This document shows, in pieces, positions 1-6,985 of a stretch of DNA of 7,630 nt. The notes beneath the pieces were generated by a model. That model had not been told where the DNA came from. It ran no database searches and worked only from the letters and a program-made list of their open reading frames with translations. A program made the position numbers and the translations under genes. Positions within the stretch are counted from its first letter, which is position 1. Each line of letters begins with the position of its first letter. Source of the stretch: Paracoccaceae bacterium (lineage in GTDB: Bacteria; Pseudomonadota; Alphaproteobacteria; Rhodobacterales; Rhodobacteraceae); NCBI GenBank assembly GCA_023254015.1, contig JALQYS010000020.1, positions 1 through 7,630 on the forward strand, in the 5' to 3' direction.

Positions 1-1763
1 CCATGTTCCACCACCACCGCCACCGCATAGCGCGGCTTGTCGGCCGGGGCAAAACCCACGAACAGCGCATGGTCGCGGCGGTTCCAGGGCAACTGGTCGT
101 TCGAGATCACCCCGGCCGCGCGTTCGGCCGCCGATATGTTGCGCACCTGTGCCGTGCCGGTCTTGCCGGCCATCGTCATGCCATCGGCCACGATCCGGGC
201 CGACCGCGCCGTGCCGGCCTTGCCGTTCATCACCGCCACCATGCCGTTCAGCACCGGCGTCAGGTTCGAACTGGCCAGCCCCAGCGGCTCGGCCGGTTCG
301 ACTGGCACCTCCTGCCCGTCGATCGCCCGCACCAGACGCGGCTTGACCGCCCGGCCCGAAGCAAGCCGCGCCGTCATCACCGCCAGTTGCAGCGGAGAGG
401 TCAGCACATAGCCCTGACCGATCGAGGCGTTGATCGTGTCGCCGATCCGCCATTCGGCCTGATGGCGCTCCAGCTTCCAGGCCTTGTCGGGCATGTTGCC
501 CTCGGTGATGGCCGACATCGGCAGATCGTGGCGCACCCCAAGGCCAAGACGGCGGCCCATCTCGGCGATCTTGTCGATGCCCACCTTCAGCGCCACTTCG
601 TAATAATAGACGTCGCAGCTTTCCATCAGGCTGCGTTCCAGATTGACGGCCCCATGCCCGCCGCGCCGCCAGCAGTGGAACTTGCGCCCGCCGGCCTCGT
701 AATGGCCGGGGCAGTGGAAGGTGCTTTCGGGGGTGATGACGCCATCTTCGAGGGCGGCCAGCGCCGTGACCATCTTGAAGGTCGATCCCGGCGGATAGGC
801 GCCCTGCACGGCCTTGTTGGCCATCGGGCGGTGGTCGTGATCCATCAGATACCGAAAGTCCGCGTTCGAGATGCCGCGCACGAACAGGTTCGGATCAAAG
901 GACGGGGCCGAGACGGCAGCGATGATGTCGCCATTCTCGACGTCCATCACCACGCAGGCGGCGCTTTCCTCGCCCAGACGGGCCTGAATGAAGTTCTGCA
1001 CGCCCGCGTCCAGCGTCAGATGCACATCGCTGCCCGGCGTGCCTTCGGCGCGGTCCAGCTCTCGCATCACCCGCCCGACGTGGTTGACCTCGATCCGGCG
1101 CGTGCCGGCCTGACCGCGCAGCGTGTCCTCCAGCCACTTTTCCACCCCGATCTTGCCGATCTGGAACTTGGGGATGCGCAGCACCGGATCCGGGTTCTCG
1201 ACGCCTTCAAGGTCTTTTTCCGACACCGGGCCGACATAGCCGATGACATGGGCGAAATCGGTGTCGCGGGGATAGTGGCGGGACATGCCGGTTTCGGGGG
1301 TGATCCCCGCCAGCGCCGGCGTGTTCAGTGCCACGCGCGAGAACTCCTCCCAGCTCAGCCGGTCCTTGACGGTGATCGGCACGAAGGGGCTGTTCTTTTC
1401 CAGCGCATCCAGCGCCTCGTTCATGTCGTGCCGGGTCAGCGGGATGACATGCGACAGGCGGTTCAGAACCGCCTGAACGTCATCGGCATCCTCGCGGGTG
1501 ATGACGACGCGGTAATTCTGTTCGTTCTCGGCCAGAACCTTGCCGTTGCGATCATGGATCACGCCGCGGGTCGGGGGGATCAGCCGCATGTTGATGCGGT
1601 TTTCCTCGGCCAGAAGCCGGAACTGGTCGGCCTGTTCGACGCCAAGATAGCGCATCCGCCAGCCCAGGGCGGCGAACATCGCCCCCATGCCCCCGCCAAT
1701 CAGCAGGGCCCGCCGGGTCACCCGGCGCGCGGAAGCCTCGATATCGCGGGCCGCCCGTTTCAC
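1..1763 (-). CDS. mrdA: Penicillin-binding protein 2, elongation transpeptidase (C-terminus cut by window edge)
   Basis: PBP2 is the class B transpeptidase that cross-links peptidoglycan during rod elongation, working with RodA and MreBCD at the inner membrane with its catalytic part in the periplasm. About 587 codons are visible; the family is usually ~630-650 aa, so roughly 50-60 residues are lost off position 1. In order there are a short basic N-terminus, one membrane helix (about residues 19-36), the PBP-dimer region starting with a PTRGVIHDRNG motif (residues 64-74), and the transpeptidase domain. The active-site motifs are all present: STFK with Ser327 as nucleophile (codon 783-785), SCD at 382-384 (the SxN box, Asp as in other PBP2s), and KTG at 534-536. 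The start is GTG at 1763, chosen because a strong GGGAGG Shine-Dalgarno lies 5 nt upstream and because it overlaps the mreD stop in a GTGA arrangement. It is the last visible gene of the mreBCD-mrdA cluster; rodA is expected next, outside the window. Confidence 0.95.
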   Translation of the reverse strand, partial: MKRAARDIEASARRVTRRALLIGGGMGAMFAALGWRMRYLGVEQADQFRLLAEENRINMRLIPPTRGVIHDRNGKVLAENEQNYRVVITREDADDVQAVLNRLSHVIPLTRHDMNEALDALEKNSPFVPITVKDRLSWEEFSRVALNTPALAGITPETGMSRHYPRDTDFAHVIGYVGPVSEKDLEGVENPDPVLRIPKFQIGKIGVEKWLEDTLRGQAGTRRIEVNHVGRVMRELDRAEGTPGSDVHLTLDAGVQNFIQARLGEESAACVVMDVENGDIIAAVSAPSFDPNLFVRGISNADFRYLMDHDHRPMANKAVQGAYPPGSTFKMVTALAALEDGVITPESTFHCPGHYEAGGRKFHCWRRGGHGAVNLERSLMESCDVYYYEVALKVGIDKIAEMGRRLGLGVRHDLPMSAITEGNMPDKAWKLERHQAEWRIGDTINASIGQGYVLTSPLQLAVMTARLASGRAVKPRLVRAIDGQEVPVEPAEPLGLASSNLTPVLNGMVAVMNGKAGTARSARIVADGMTMAGKTGTAQVRNISAAERAAGVISNDQLPWNRRDHALFVGFAPADKPRYAVAVVVEH

Positions 1764-2350
1764 AACCGCCTCCCATGTGCGTCAACCTCGCCCATGCCGG
1801 GCTTGTAAAGGTCAAGCACGACGCGGGAAAGGAACACCACCACAGGGTAACACAGGATTGACCAGACAATCTGCACCATCGCAAAGCCGAAGGGCGGTTG
1901 CGGCAACAGAACCAGACCAAAGGCCAGGCGGTAAAGGATCAGCATCGCCACCATCATCGCCGAAACCAGCAGCCATTCGACCGCGAAATTCAGCTCGCGC
2001 GTCAGGGCGACGCGGCTGCGGATGAATTCCGAGGCGATCACCACCAGCGCCGTCCACAGCCCCGGCGGGCGCAGCAGAAGCAGATCCTCGATCAGCACCA
2101 CCGCGGCAATCAGCGCGACCGGCAGATAATCGGGCCGCCGCATGGTCCAGGCAAAGACGATGCACAAGAGAAGGTCGGGGCCGGGCATCCGCGCCAGCCA
2201 GGCGAAAACCCGGCACCAACTGTCGGCCGAGGCGCAGGCCGAGGGGGCCGAAAGGCCCATTGGCAGCAGGCGGAAGAACAGAAACAGCGCGGCCAGCACC
2301 ACAAAGACGATCCGGTGCAGCCAGACCTCGCGGGTGACCCCGTCAATCAT
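1760..2350 (-). CDS. mreD: Rod shape-determining protein MreD
   Basis: MreD is an integral inner-membrane protein of the rod (elongasome) complex; it binds MreC and modulates PBP2-RodA activity. This 196-aa product is short and very hydrophobic, with about five or six predicted helices (roughly residues 12-32, 58-71, 76-93, 98-112, 123-150 and 157-180), as expected for MreD. Primary sequence is weakly conserved in this family, so the call rests on size, topology and its place between mreC and mrdA. The ATG at 2350 overlaps the end of mreC by 8 bp and is preceded by GGAGAG with a 5-nt spacer. Its stop overlaps the mrdA GTG start by 4 bp. Expression is therefore likely coupled to both neighbours. 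Confidence 0.92.
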   Translation of the reverse strand: MIDGVTREVWLHRIVFVVLAALFLFFRLLPMGLSAPSACASADSWCRVFAWLARMPGPDLLLCIVFAWTMRRPDYLPVALIAAVVLIEDLLLLRPPGLWTALVVIASEFIRSRVALTRELNFAVEWLLVSAMMVAMLILYRLAFGLVLLPQPPFGFAMVQIVWSILCYPVVVFLSRVVLDLYKPGMGEVDAHGRRL

Positions 2351-3275
2351 TGCCGCTCTCCGCGCCAGGCGAGGGCGTCAGGCTGGGCGGGGCGGGCGGG
2401 CCGTGGATCTCGGCCGGGTCGGGGGCCAGAAGCGCGCCCTGATCGGTGATCGTCTCCAGCGCATGGCTGCGCAGCACCCGCAGGAATTCCAGCCGCTGAT
2501 AATCGGCGGCCAGCGCCACGCGCAGCCGCTTGTCATTGCCCAGCACCACCGAGCCCACCAGAAGCCCCGCGGGAAACACCCCGCCATCGCCCGAGGAAAA
2601 CACCTGATCGCCGGGGCGGACCTCGGTCTGGTCCTCAAGGAAATCCAAGGGTGGCAGGTCGCCATTGTCGCCCGACAGGATGGCTTTCTGCCCCGAAGGC
2701 TGCACCACCACCGGCACGCGGCTGTTCGAATCGGTGAGAAGGATCACGCGCGACGTCTTTTCCCCCACGCCCGAGATGCGCCCGACAAGGCCGAGCCCAT
2801 CCATCGTGGCCCATCCATCGACGATTCCGTCCCGCGCGCCGACGTTCAAGAGCACCGATTGGCGAAAGGGGCTGCCGCTGTCGGCCAGCACCACGCCGGT
2901 GACATGGGTCAGCCGCGGGTCAAGCCGCACCTGATTGAGGTCGAGAAGCCGGGCATTGGTCTGCGACAGCTGCAGCGCGGCCTCTTTCCACTGCCGCATC
3001 TGCTTCAGCTCTTCGCGCAGCTGCTGGTTCTGCGCCAGAAGCCGCGAGTAGGACTGGTAATCCTCGACCACGCCGCCCACCCAGGTGACCGGGGCCATAG
3101 CCCATTGCATGGAGGGGACGAAACGGTCGATCAGGGCAGAACGGAACCGTTCGACGCGCGGGCTGTCGATGCGCCACAGCGTGAAGATGGCCAGCAGCAA
3201 AAGCACCAGAAGCCCCACCAGAACCCGGCGCAGGGGGCGGTGGAACTCTTCGGGATCGGTTGTGTTGCGGGCCAT
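2343..3275 (-). CDS. mreC: Rod shape-determining protein MreC
   Basis: MreC is a bitopic protein that links cytoplasmic MreB filaments to periplasmic PBP2 and activates the elongation synthase. The 310-aa product has the standard layout: a basic cytoplasmic N-terminus, one membrane helix (about residues 17-35), a coiled coil (about 72-112, rich in Q, L and E) that mediates dimerisation, and a beta-rich periplasmic domain (about 120-272). That domain holds family-typical stretches such as VLLNVGARDGIVDG (141-154) and GLVGRI (162-167). A Pro-rich tail (about 284-310) of the kind often seen in alphaproteobacterial MreC follows. The start is ATG at 3275; the upstream Shine-Dalgarno is weak. The stop lies inside mreD (8-bp overlap). 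It is separated from mreB by 123 bp containing two hairpins, so its level may be set apart from that of MreB. Confidence 0.95.
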   Translation of the reverse strand: MARNTTDPEEFHRPLRRVLVGLLVLLLLAIFTLWRIDSPRVERFRSALIDRFVPSMQWAMAPVTWVGGVVEDYQSYSRLLAQNQQLREELKQMRQWKEAALQLSQTNARLLDLNQVRLDPRLTHVTGVVLADSGSPFRQSVLLNVGARDGIVDGWATMDGLGLVGRISGVGEKTSRVILLTDSNSRVPVVVQPSGQKAILSGDNGDLPPLDFLEDQTEVRPGDQVFSSGDGGVFPAGLLVGSVVLGNDKRLRVALAADYQRLEFLRVLRSHALETITDQGALLAPDPAEIHGPPAPPSLTPSPGAESGND

Positions 3276-3312
3276 GGGTGCCTGATCTGGAACCGGGTGA
3301 GGGCGGAAAGCG

Positions 3313-3363
3313 CCGGGGGGTTTGCACCCCCGGACGCCCGCAGAGTATTTGGGCCAAGAGGAA
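3313..3363. repeat. Rhodobacteraceae-type intergenic element with GC-rich hairpin
   Basis: A perfect 7-bp GC stem (3313-3319 with 3327-3333, 7-nt loop) is followed on the plus strand by a GAGTATTT...CCAAGAGGAAG-like module (about 3343-3363). From memory, this combination of a CCGGGGG/CCCCCGG hairpin, then GAGTATTT, then an AAGA(G/T)GAAG end recurs between genes in many Rhodobacteraceae genomes, like a REP element. The hairpin is seen directly; the dispersed-repeat status is recalled knowledge, not tested here. Neither side has a T-run, so it is not a classical intrinsic terminator. It lies between mreB and mreC. Confidence 0.55.
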
Positions 3364-3386
3364 GCACAATTTTAGTTAAATTGTGC
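3364..3386 (-). promoter_or_regulatory. AT-rich perfect inverted repeat just after mreB
   Basis: GCACAATTT (3364-3372) and AAATTGTGC (3378-3386) are perfect 9-bp arms around a 5-nt loop, starting 12 nt past the mreB stop codon. The stretch is strikingly AT-rich for its surroundings. In the mreB transcript it would form a hairpin that could stabilise the mreB 3' end, attenuate read-through, or mark a processing site. It directly abuts the GC-rich repeat element and may be part of the same composite unit. The structure is seen directly; the role is inference. Confidence 0.6.
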
Positions 3387-3398
3387 AGGTCTCGCAGC

Positions 3399-4436
3399 TT
3401 AGCTGTCGTAGTCGATGACGTGGGAGAGTTGCTTTTCGTATTCCAGCGCCTTGCCGGTGCCCAGGGCCACGCAGTTCAGGGATTCATTGGCGACCGAAAT
3501 CGAAAGCCCGGTCTGTTCGCGCAAGGAAAGGTCAAGATCGCCCAGAAGCGCGCCGCCCCCGGTCAGCATCACGCCGCGGTCGACGATATCGGCGGCCAGA
3601 TCGGGCGGGGTGGTTTCCAGAGCTTGCATCACCGCATCACAGATCTGCTGCACGGGTTCGGACAGGGCCTCGGCCACCTGGGCCTGGTTGATTTCGGTTT
3701 CCTTCGGCACACCGTTCAACAGGTCGCGGCCGCGGATGGTCATCGACAGGCCGCGCCCGTCGTCGGGCATGCGGGCGGTGCCGATGGAGGTCTTGATGCG
3801 TTCGGCCGTGCTTTCGCCGATCAGAAGGTTCTGGTGGCGACGCAGGTAGCTGATGATCGCTTCATCCATGCGGTCGCCGCCGACACGGACCGAGCGGGCA
3901 TAGACGATGTCGCCCAGCGACAGGACCGCGACCTCGGTGGTGCCGCCGCCGATGTCGACCACCATGTTGCCGGTGGGGTCGGTGATGGGCATGCCTGCGC
4001 CGATGGCGGCTGCGATGGGTTCGGCGATCAGGCCGGCGCGGCGGGCGCCTGCGGACAGGACCGACTGGCGGATGGCGCGTTTTTCAACCGGGGTGGCGCC
4101 ATGGGGCACGCAGACGATGATCTTGGGCTTGGCGAAGGTCGTGCGCTTGTGGACCTTGCGGATGAAGTGCTTGATCATCTCTTCGGCGCTGTCGAAGTCG
4201 GCAATGACGCCGTCGCGCATCGGGCGGATCGCCTCGATCGTGCCTGGCGTGCGGCCCAGCATCAACTTGGCATCCTCGCCCACGGCCAGCACCTGCTTTT
4301 TCCCGTCCTTTACGTGATAGGCCACGACCGAGGGTTCGTTCAGCACGATCCCCTTGCCACGCATGTACACGAGCGTATTGGCCGTGCCGAGGTCGATGGC
4401 CATGTCGGACGAGAAGAGGCCGTTGAAAAGTGACAT
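3399..4436 (-). CDS. mreB: Rod shape-determining protein MreB (bacterial actin)
   Basis: MreB is an actin-like ATPase that polymerises on the inner face of the membrane and organises lateral wall synthesis. The 345-aa length matches the family exactly. Actin-fold signatures are all visible: phosphate-1 loop DLGTANTLVY (15-24), IAEP with the presumed catalytic Glu139, phosphate-2 loop DIGGGTTEVA (161-170), and adenosine loop LTGGGALL (291-298). The N-terminus MSLFNGLFSSD fits the usual MreB start. The frame stays open upstream to 4541, but the ATG at 4436 was chosen because homology begins there, an AAGGA motif lies about 10 nt upstream, and the upstream extension runs through a terminator-like hairpin. 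It is first in the mre cluster, 182 bp downstream of leuA. No residue typical of the family appears to be missing. Confidence 0.98.
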   Translation of the reverse strand: MSLFNGLFSSDMAIDLGTANTLVYMRGKGIVLNEPSVVAYHVKDGKKQVLAVGEDAKLMLGRTPGTIEAIRPMRDGVIADFDSAEEMIKHFIRKVHKRTTFAKPKIIVCVPHGATPVEKRAIRQSVLSAGARRAGLIAEPIAAAIGAGMPITDPTGNMVVDIGGGTTEVAVLSLGDIVYARSVRVGGDRMDEAIISYLRRHQNLLIGESTAERIKTSIGTARMPDDGRGLSMTIRGRDLLNGVPKETEINQAQVAEALSEPVQQICDAVMQALETTPPDLAADIVDRGVMLTGGGALLGDLDLSLREQTGLSISVANESLNCVALGTGKALEYEKQLSHVIDYDS

Positions 4437-4465
4437 GCCGGGTTGGTCCTTGATCCGCGAAGGTG

Positions 4466-4500
4466 AAAAAGCCCGCGACTCATGGCTGCATGAGGCGGGC
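4466..4500 (-). terminator. Terminator-like hairpin with T-run between leuA and mreB
   Basis: On the minus strand GCCCGC-CTCAT pairs with ATGAG-GCGGGC around a 6-nt loop, giving an 11-bp stem with a 2-nt bulge, followed directly by TTTTT (positions 4470-4466). This is a good intrinsic terminator for leuA transcription. It ends only 29 nt before the mreB start codon, leaving little room for an mreB promoter between them. It could therefore also lie in the mreB leader. Structure and T-run are seen directly; function is inferred. Confidence 0.65.
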
Positions 4501-4505
4501 GCTTT

Positions 4506-4534
4506 CATATAGGCAAAGGGGCCGGGAAGGGGAA
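4506..4534 (-). promoter_or_regulatory. Candidate mreB promoter
   Basis: On the minus strand TATATG (4511-4506) resembles a -10 box. TTCCCC (4534-4529), 17 nt upstream, is a poor -35 match. Transcription would begin near 4499, at the base of the terminator-like hairpin. No better candidate was seen in the 182-bp gap. This is weak, motif-only evidence. Confidence 0.25.
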
Positions 4535-4538
4535 GGGC

Positions 4539-4582
4539 CAAGCCCCGGGCCGGCGGCCTTTCGCCGGTTTGGCCGGGGCTTG
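4539..4582. terminator. GC-rich hairpin after leuA, T-run on the plus strand
   Basis: CAAGCCCC (4539-4546) pairs with GGGGCTTG (4575-4582), and nested pairings such as CCGGCG (4550-4555) with CGCCGG (4562-4567) fill the interior. On the plus strand it is followed by CAG and TTTTT (4586-4590), so as an intrinsic terminator it would act on plus-strand (antisense) transcription. On the minus strand it starts 36 nt after the leuA stop with no T-run, and could protect the leuA 3' end. Confidence 0.45.
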
Positions 4583-4618
4583 CAGTTTTTCAATATTTCG
4601 GCGGAAAAGCCACCCGGA

Positions 4619-6159
4619 TCAGCCCTGATCCTTGTAGTTTACCGACTTCACATCATCCCCCGGCGCCGACTTGGTCCGCCGTACGATCAGTTTGTTCAGC
4701 GCGTTGATATAGGCCTTGGTCGATGCCACGATCGTATCGGTGTCGGCGGAGGAGCCGTTGACGATGCGGCCTTCTTCCTGCAGGCGCACCGAAACCGTGG
4801 CCTGCGCGTCGGTGCCTTCGGTCACGGCGTGGACCTGATAGATCTCGAGCCGGGCCTTGTGCGGGAACAGCATCTTGACGCAGTTGAAGGCCGCGTCCAC
4901 CGGGCCGTCGCCCGTAGCGTCGATGTGATGATCCACCCCGTCGACCGACAGAACCATGTCGGCCTCTTGCGGGCCTTCGGTGCCGCAGATCACCCGCAGC
5001 TTTTTCAGTTGCAGGAATTCGTGGGCGTCGTTGGTCTGCTCATCGGCCACCAGCGCGATCAGGTCGTCGTCGTAGACCTCTTTCTTGCGGTCGGCCAAAG
5101 CCTTGAAGCGCACGAAGACGTCGTTCAACTGGTTGTCAGCCAGATCATAGCCCAGTTCTTTCAGCTTCGCCCGCAAGGCGGCGCGGCCCGAATGTTTGCC
5201 CATGGCGATGTTCTTCGCCGTGAGCCCAATATCGGCGGGCTTCATGATTTCGAAGGTTTCGACGTTCTTCAAAACCCCATCCTGATGGATGCCGCTTTCA
5301 TGCAAGAAGGCGTTCTTGCCGACGATGGCTTTGTTGAACTGCACCGGGAAGCCCGACACCGAAGACACCCGGCGCGACAGGTTCATGATCTTCGTCGTAT
5401 CAATGCCGGTCTTGTAGGGCATGATGTCATTGCGGACCCGCAACGCCATGACCACCTCTTCCAAGGCGGTGTTGCCGGCGCGTTCGCCCAGACCGTTGAT
5501 CGTGCATTCGATCTGGCGCGCACCGGCATCCACGGCGGCAAGCGCGTTGGCGGTCGCCATGCCAAGGTCATTGTGGCAATGGGTGGCGAAGATCACTTTA
5601 TCAGCACCCGGCACCCGCGCCAGAAGCATGGCGATCAACTCGGCACTTTCGCGGGGCGCGGTGTAACCCACCGTATCGGGAATGTTGATCGTGGTCGCAC
5701 CCGCCTTGATGGCGATTTCCACCACGCGGCAGAGGTAATCATGTTCGGTCCGCGTCGCGTCCATCGCCGACCACTGCACGTTGTCGCAGAGGTTCCGGGC
5801 ATGGGTCACGGTGTCGTGGATCCGCTCCGCCATTTCGTCCATGGTCAGGTTCGGAATCGCGCGGTGCAAGGGCGAGGTGCCGATAAACGTGTGAATACGT
5901 GGGGATTTGGCGTGCTTCACGGCCTCCCAGCAGCGGTCGATGTCCTTGTAATTGGCGCGCGCCAGGCCGCAGATCGTGGAGTTGCGGCTGCGACGGGCGA
6001 TTTCCGAAACCGCGGTGAAGTCGCCTTCCGAGGCGATCGGGAAGCCCGCCTCGATGATATCCACCCCCATTTCGTCCAGGAGGCCGGCGATTTCCAGCTT
6101 TTCCTCATGGGTCATGGTGGCGCCGGGGGACTGTTCCCCATCGCGCAGGGTGGTGTCGA
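4619..6159 (-). CDS. leuA: 2-Isopropylmalate synthase, N-terminal ~10 residues missing
   Basis: LeuA condenses acetyl-CoA with 2-oxoisovalerate to 2-isopropylmalate, the first committed step of leucine synthesis, in the cytoplasm. The visible 512 residues (counted from the Asp at 6157) open directly in the catalytic motif DTTLRDGEQSPG, which carries metal-binding Asp and catalytic Arg. The TIM-barrel continues with THCHNDLG (192-199, metal-binding His193 and His195) and NGLGERAGN (221-229). The linker and the leucine-sensing regulatory domain follow (about 375-512), with GDGPVDAAFN (416-425) and ADTDTIVAS (471-479). The enzyme is therefore likely feedback-inhibited by leucine. Normal family length is ~520-525, so about 10 residues and the start codon are absent. 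Upstream of Asp1 the frame runs open into antisense thiolase sequence, up to 6901, and no longer encodes LeuA. The natural 5' end is lost at the join at 6149-6159. Confidence 0.96.
6149..6159. other. Chimeric junction between leuA and thiolase
   Basis: GGTGGTGTCGA can be read as the complement of the leuA codons for (F)DTT and as the thiolase codons for GGV(E). Left of it the minus strand is intact leuA; right of it the plus strand is intact thiolase. Both lose their N-termini at this spot, head to head. This is what a false assembly overlap, cloning artefact or microhomology join would leave. Confidence 0.85.
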
Positions 6160-6982
6160 GAGCATGAGCCGTGTGCCCATGTTCTCGCCCAACAGCCTGG
6201 CTGACAAAGCGGGCCTGGGCGGCTACGTCGGCGAACAGATGCAGCAGCGTTACCCGGGTGTGGTGTTCAGCCAGTTCAGCGGCGCCGAGCAGATGGCGCG
6301 CAAATACGGGCTGAGCCGCGATGAGCTGGATGCCTATGCCCTGCAAAGCCACCAGCGTGCGGCGCAGGCCCGTGAGCACTGGGCGGGCCAGATCGTGCCG
6401 GTGCAGGCCCGCAGTGCCGAGGCCGGTCCGCTGGGCGAGCTGCACACGCAGGACGAAGGCGTGCGCGCCAACGCGACGCTGGAAGGCATCGCCAGCGTCA
6501 AGCTGTTGCAGGAAGGTGGCGTGGTCAGCGCGGCCAACGCCAGCCAGATCTGCGACGGCGCTTCGGCCGTGATGGTGGTGAATGAACGCGGCCTGAAAGC
6601 CCTGGGTGCAGAGCCGCTGGCGCGTGTCCACCACATGAGCGTGCTGGGCCATGACCCGGTCATCATGCTCGAGGCCCCGATCCCGGCCACGCAGCGTGCG
6701 TTGCACAAGGCCGGCATGCGCCTGCAGGACATCGACCTCTACGAAGTCAACGAGGCGTTTGCCAGCGTGGCGCTGGCCTGGCAAAGGGCGCTGCATGCCG
6801 ATCCCGCGCGGCTCAATGCCGAGGGCGGGGCCATCGCACTGGGGCACCCGCTGGGTGCGTCGGGTACGCGGCTGGCCACCACGCTCATCCACGCCTTGCA
6901 CCGCACCGGAGGCCGCTATGGCCTGCAGACCATGTGCGAAGGCGGTGGCATGGCCAATGTGACGGTGTTCGAGCGCTGCTGA
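6149..6982 (+). CDS. Thiolase (acetyl-CoA acyltransferase family), N-terminal third missing
   Basis: Thiolases make or cleave 3-ketoacyl-CoA using two cysteines and a histidine. The visible 277 residues are the C-terminal two-thirds of a ~390-aa enzyme. They begin at GGVESMSRVPM, which in the family lies shortly after the nucleophilic Cys, so that Cys and roughly 115 residues are absent. Present are ANASQICDGASA (129-140), NEAF (201-204), GGAIALGHPLGASGTR with catalytic His233, and TMCEGGGMANVTVFE with the proton-shuttling Cys263. The ending matches a normal thiolase C-terminus. Sequence flavour and GC-rich codon use suggest a betaproteobacterium such as a Comamonadaceae member, unlike the Rhodobacteraceae genes to its left. 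Whether it degrades fatty acids or makes acetoacetyl-CoA cannot be told from this fragment. As it stands it would be inactive and has no start. Confidence 0.93.
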   Translation, partial: GGVESMSRVPMFSPNSLADKAGLGGYVGEQMQQRYPGVVFSQFSGAEQMARKYGLSRDELDAYALQSHQRAAQAREHWAGQIVPVQARSAEAGPLGELHTQDEGVRANATLEGIASVKLLQEGGVVSAANASQICDGASAVMVVNERGLKALGAEPLARVHHMSVLGHDPVIMLEAPIPATQRALHKAGMRLQDIDLYEVNEAFASVALAWQRALHADPARLNAEGGAIALGHPLGASGTRLATTLIHALHRTGGRYGLQTMCEGGGMANVTVFERC

Positions 6983-6985
6983 ACT

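Noticed and set aside
3..1808. A ~600-residue open frame on the plus strand opposite mrdA
   Set aside because: Its product is His/Arg/Gln-rich with no domain, as expected for an antisense shadow of a GC-rich gene. The minus strand carries PBP2 with all catalytic motifs.
2142..4433. A ~760-residue plus-strand frame opposite mreB, mreC and the 5' part of mreD
   Set aside because: Low-complexity composition, no recognisable domain, and it spans three well-supported minus-strand genes and their spacers.
4437..4541. N-terminal extension of mreB by 35 codons
   Set aside because: The extension runs through the terminator-like hairpin, has no MreB similarity, and would exceed the family's near-constant length of ~345.
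6334..6901. Minus-strand frames opposite the thiolase, including the upstream part of the extended leuA frame
   Set aside because: They are antisense to a thiolase whose motifs are clear on the plus strand. The LeuA family has no such N-terminal domain.
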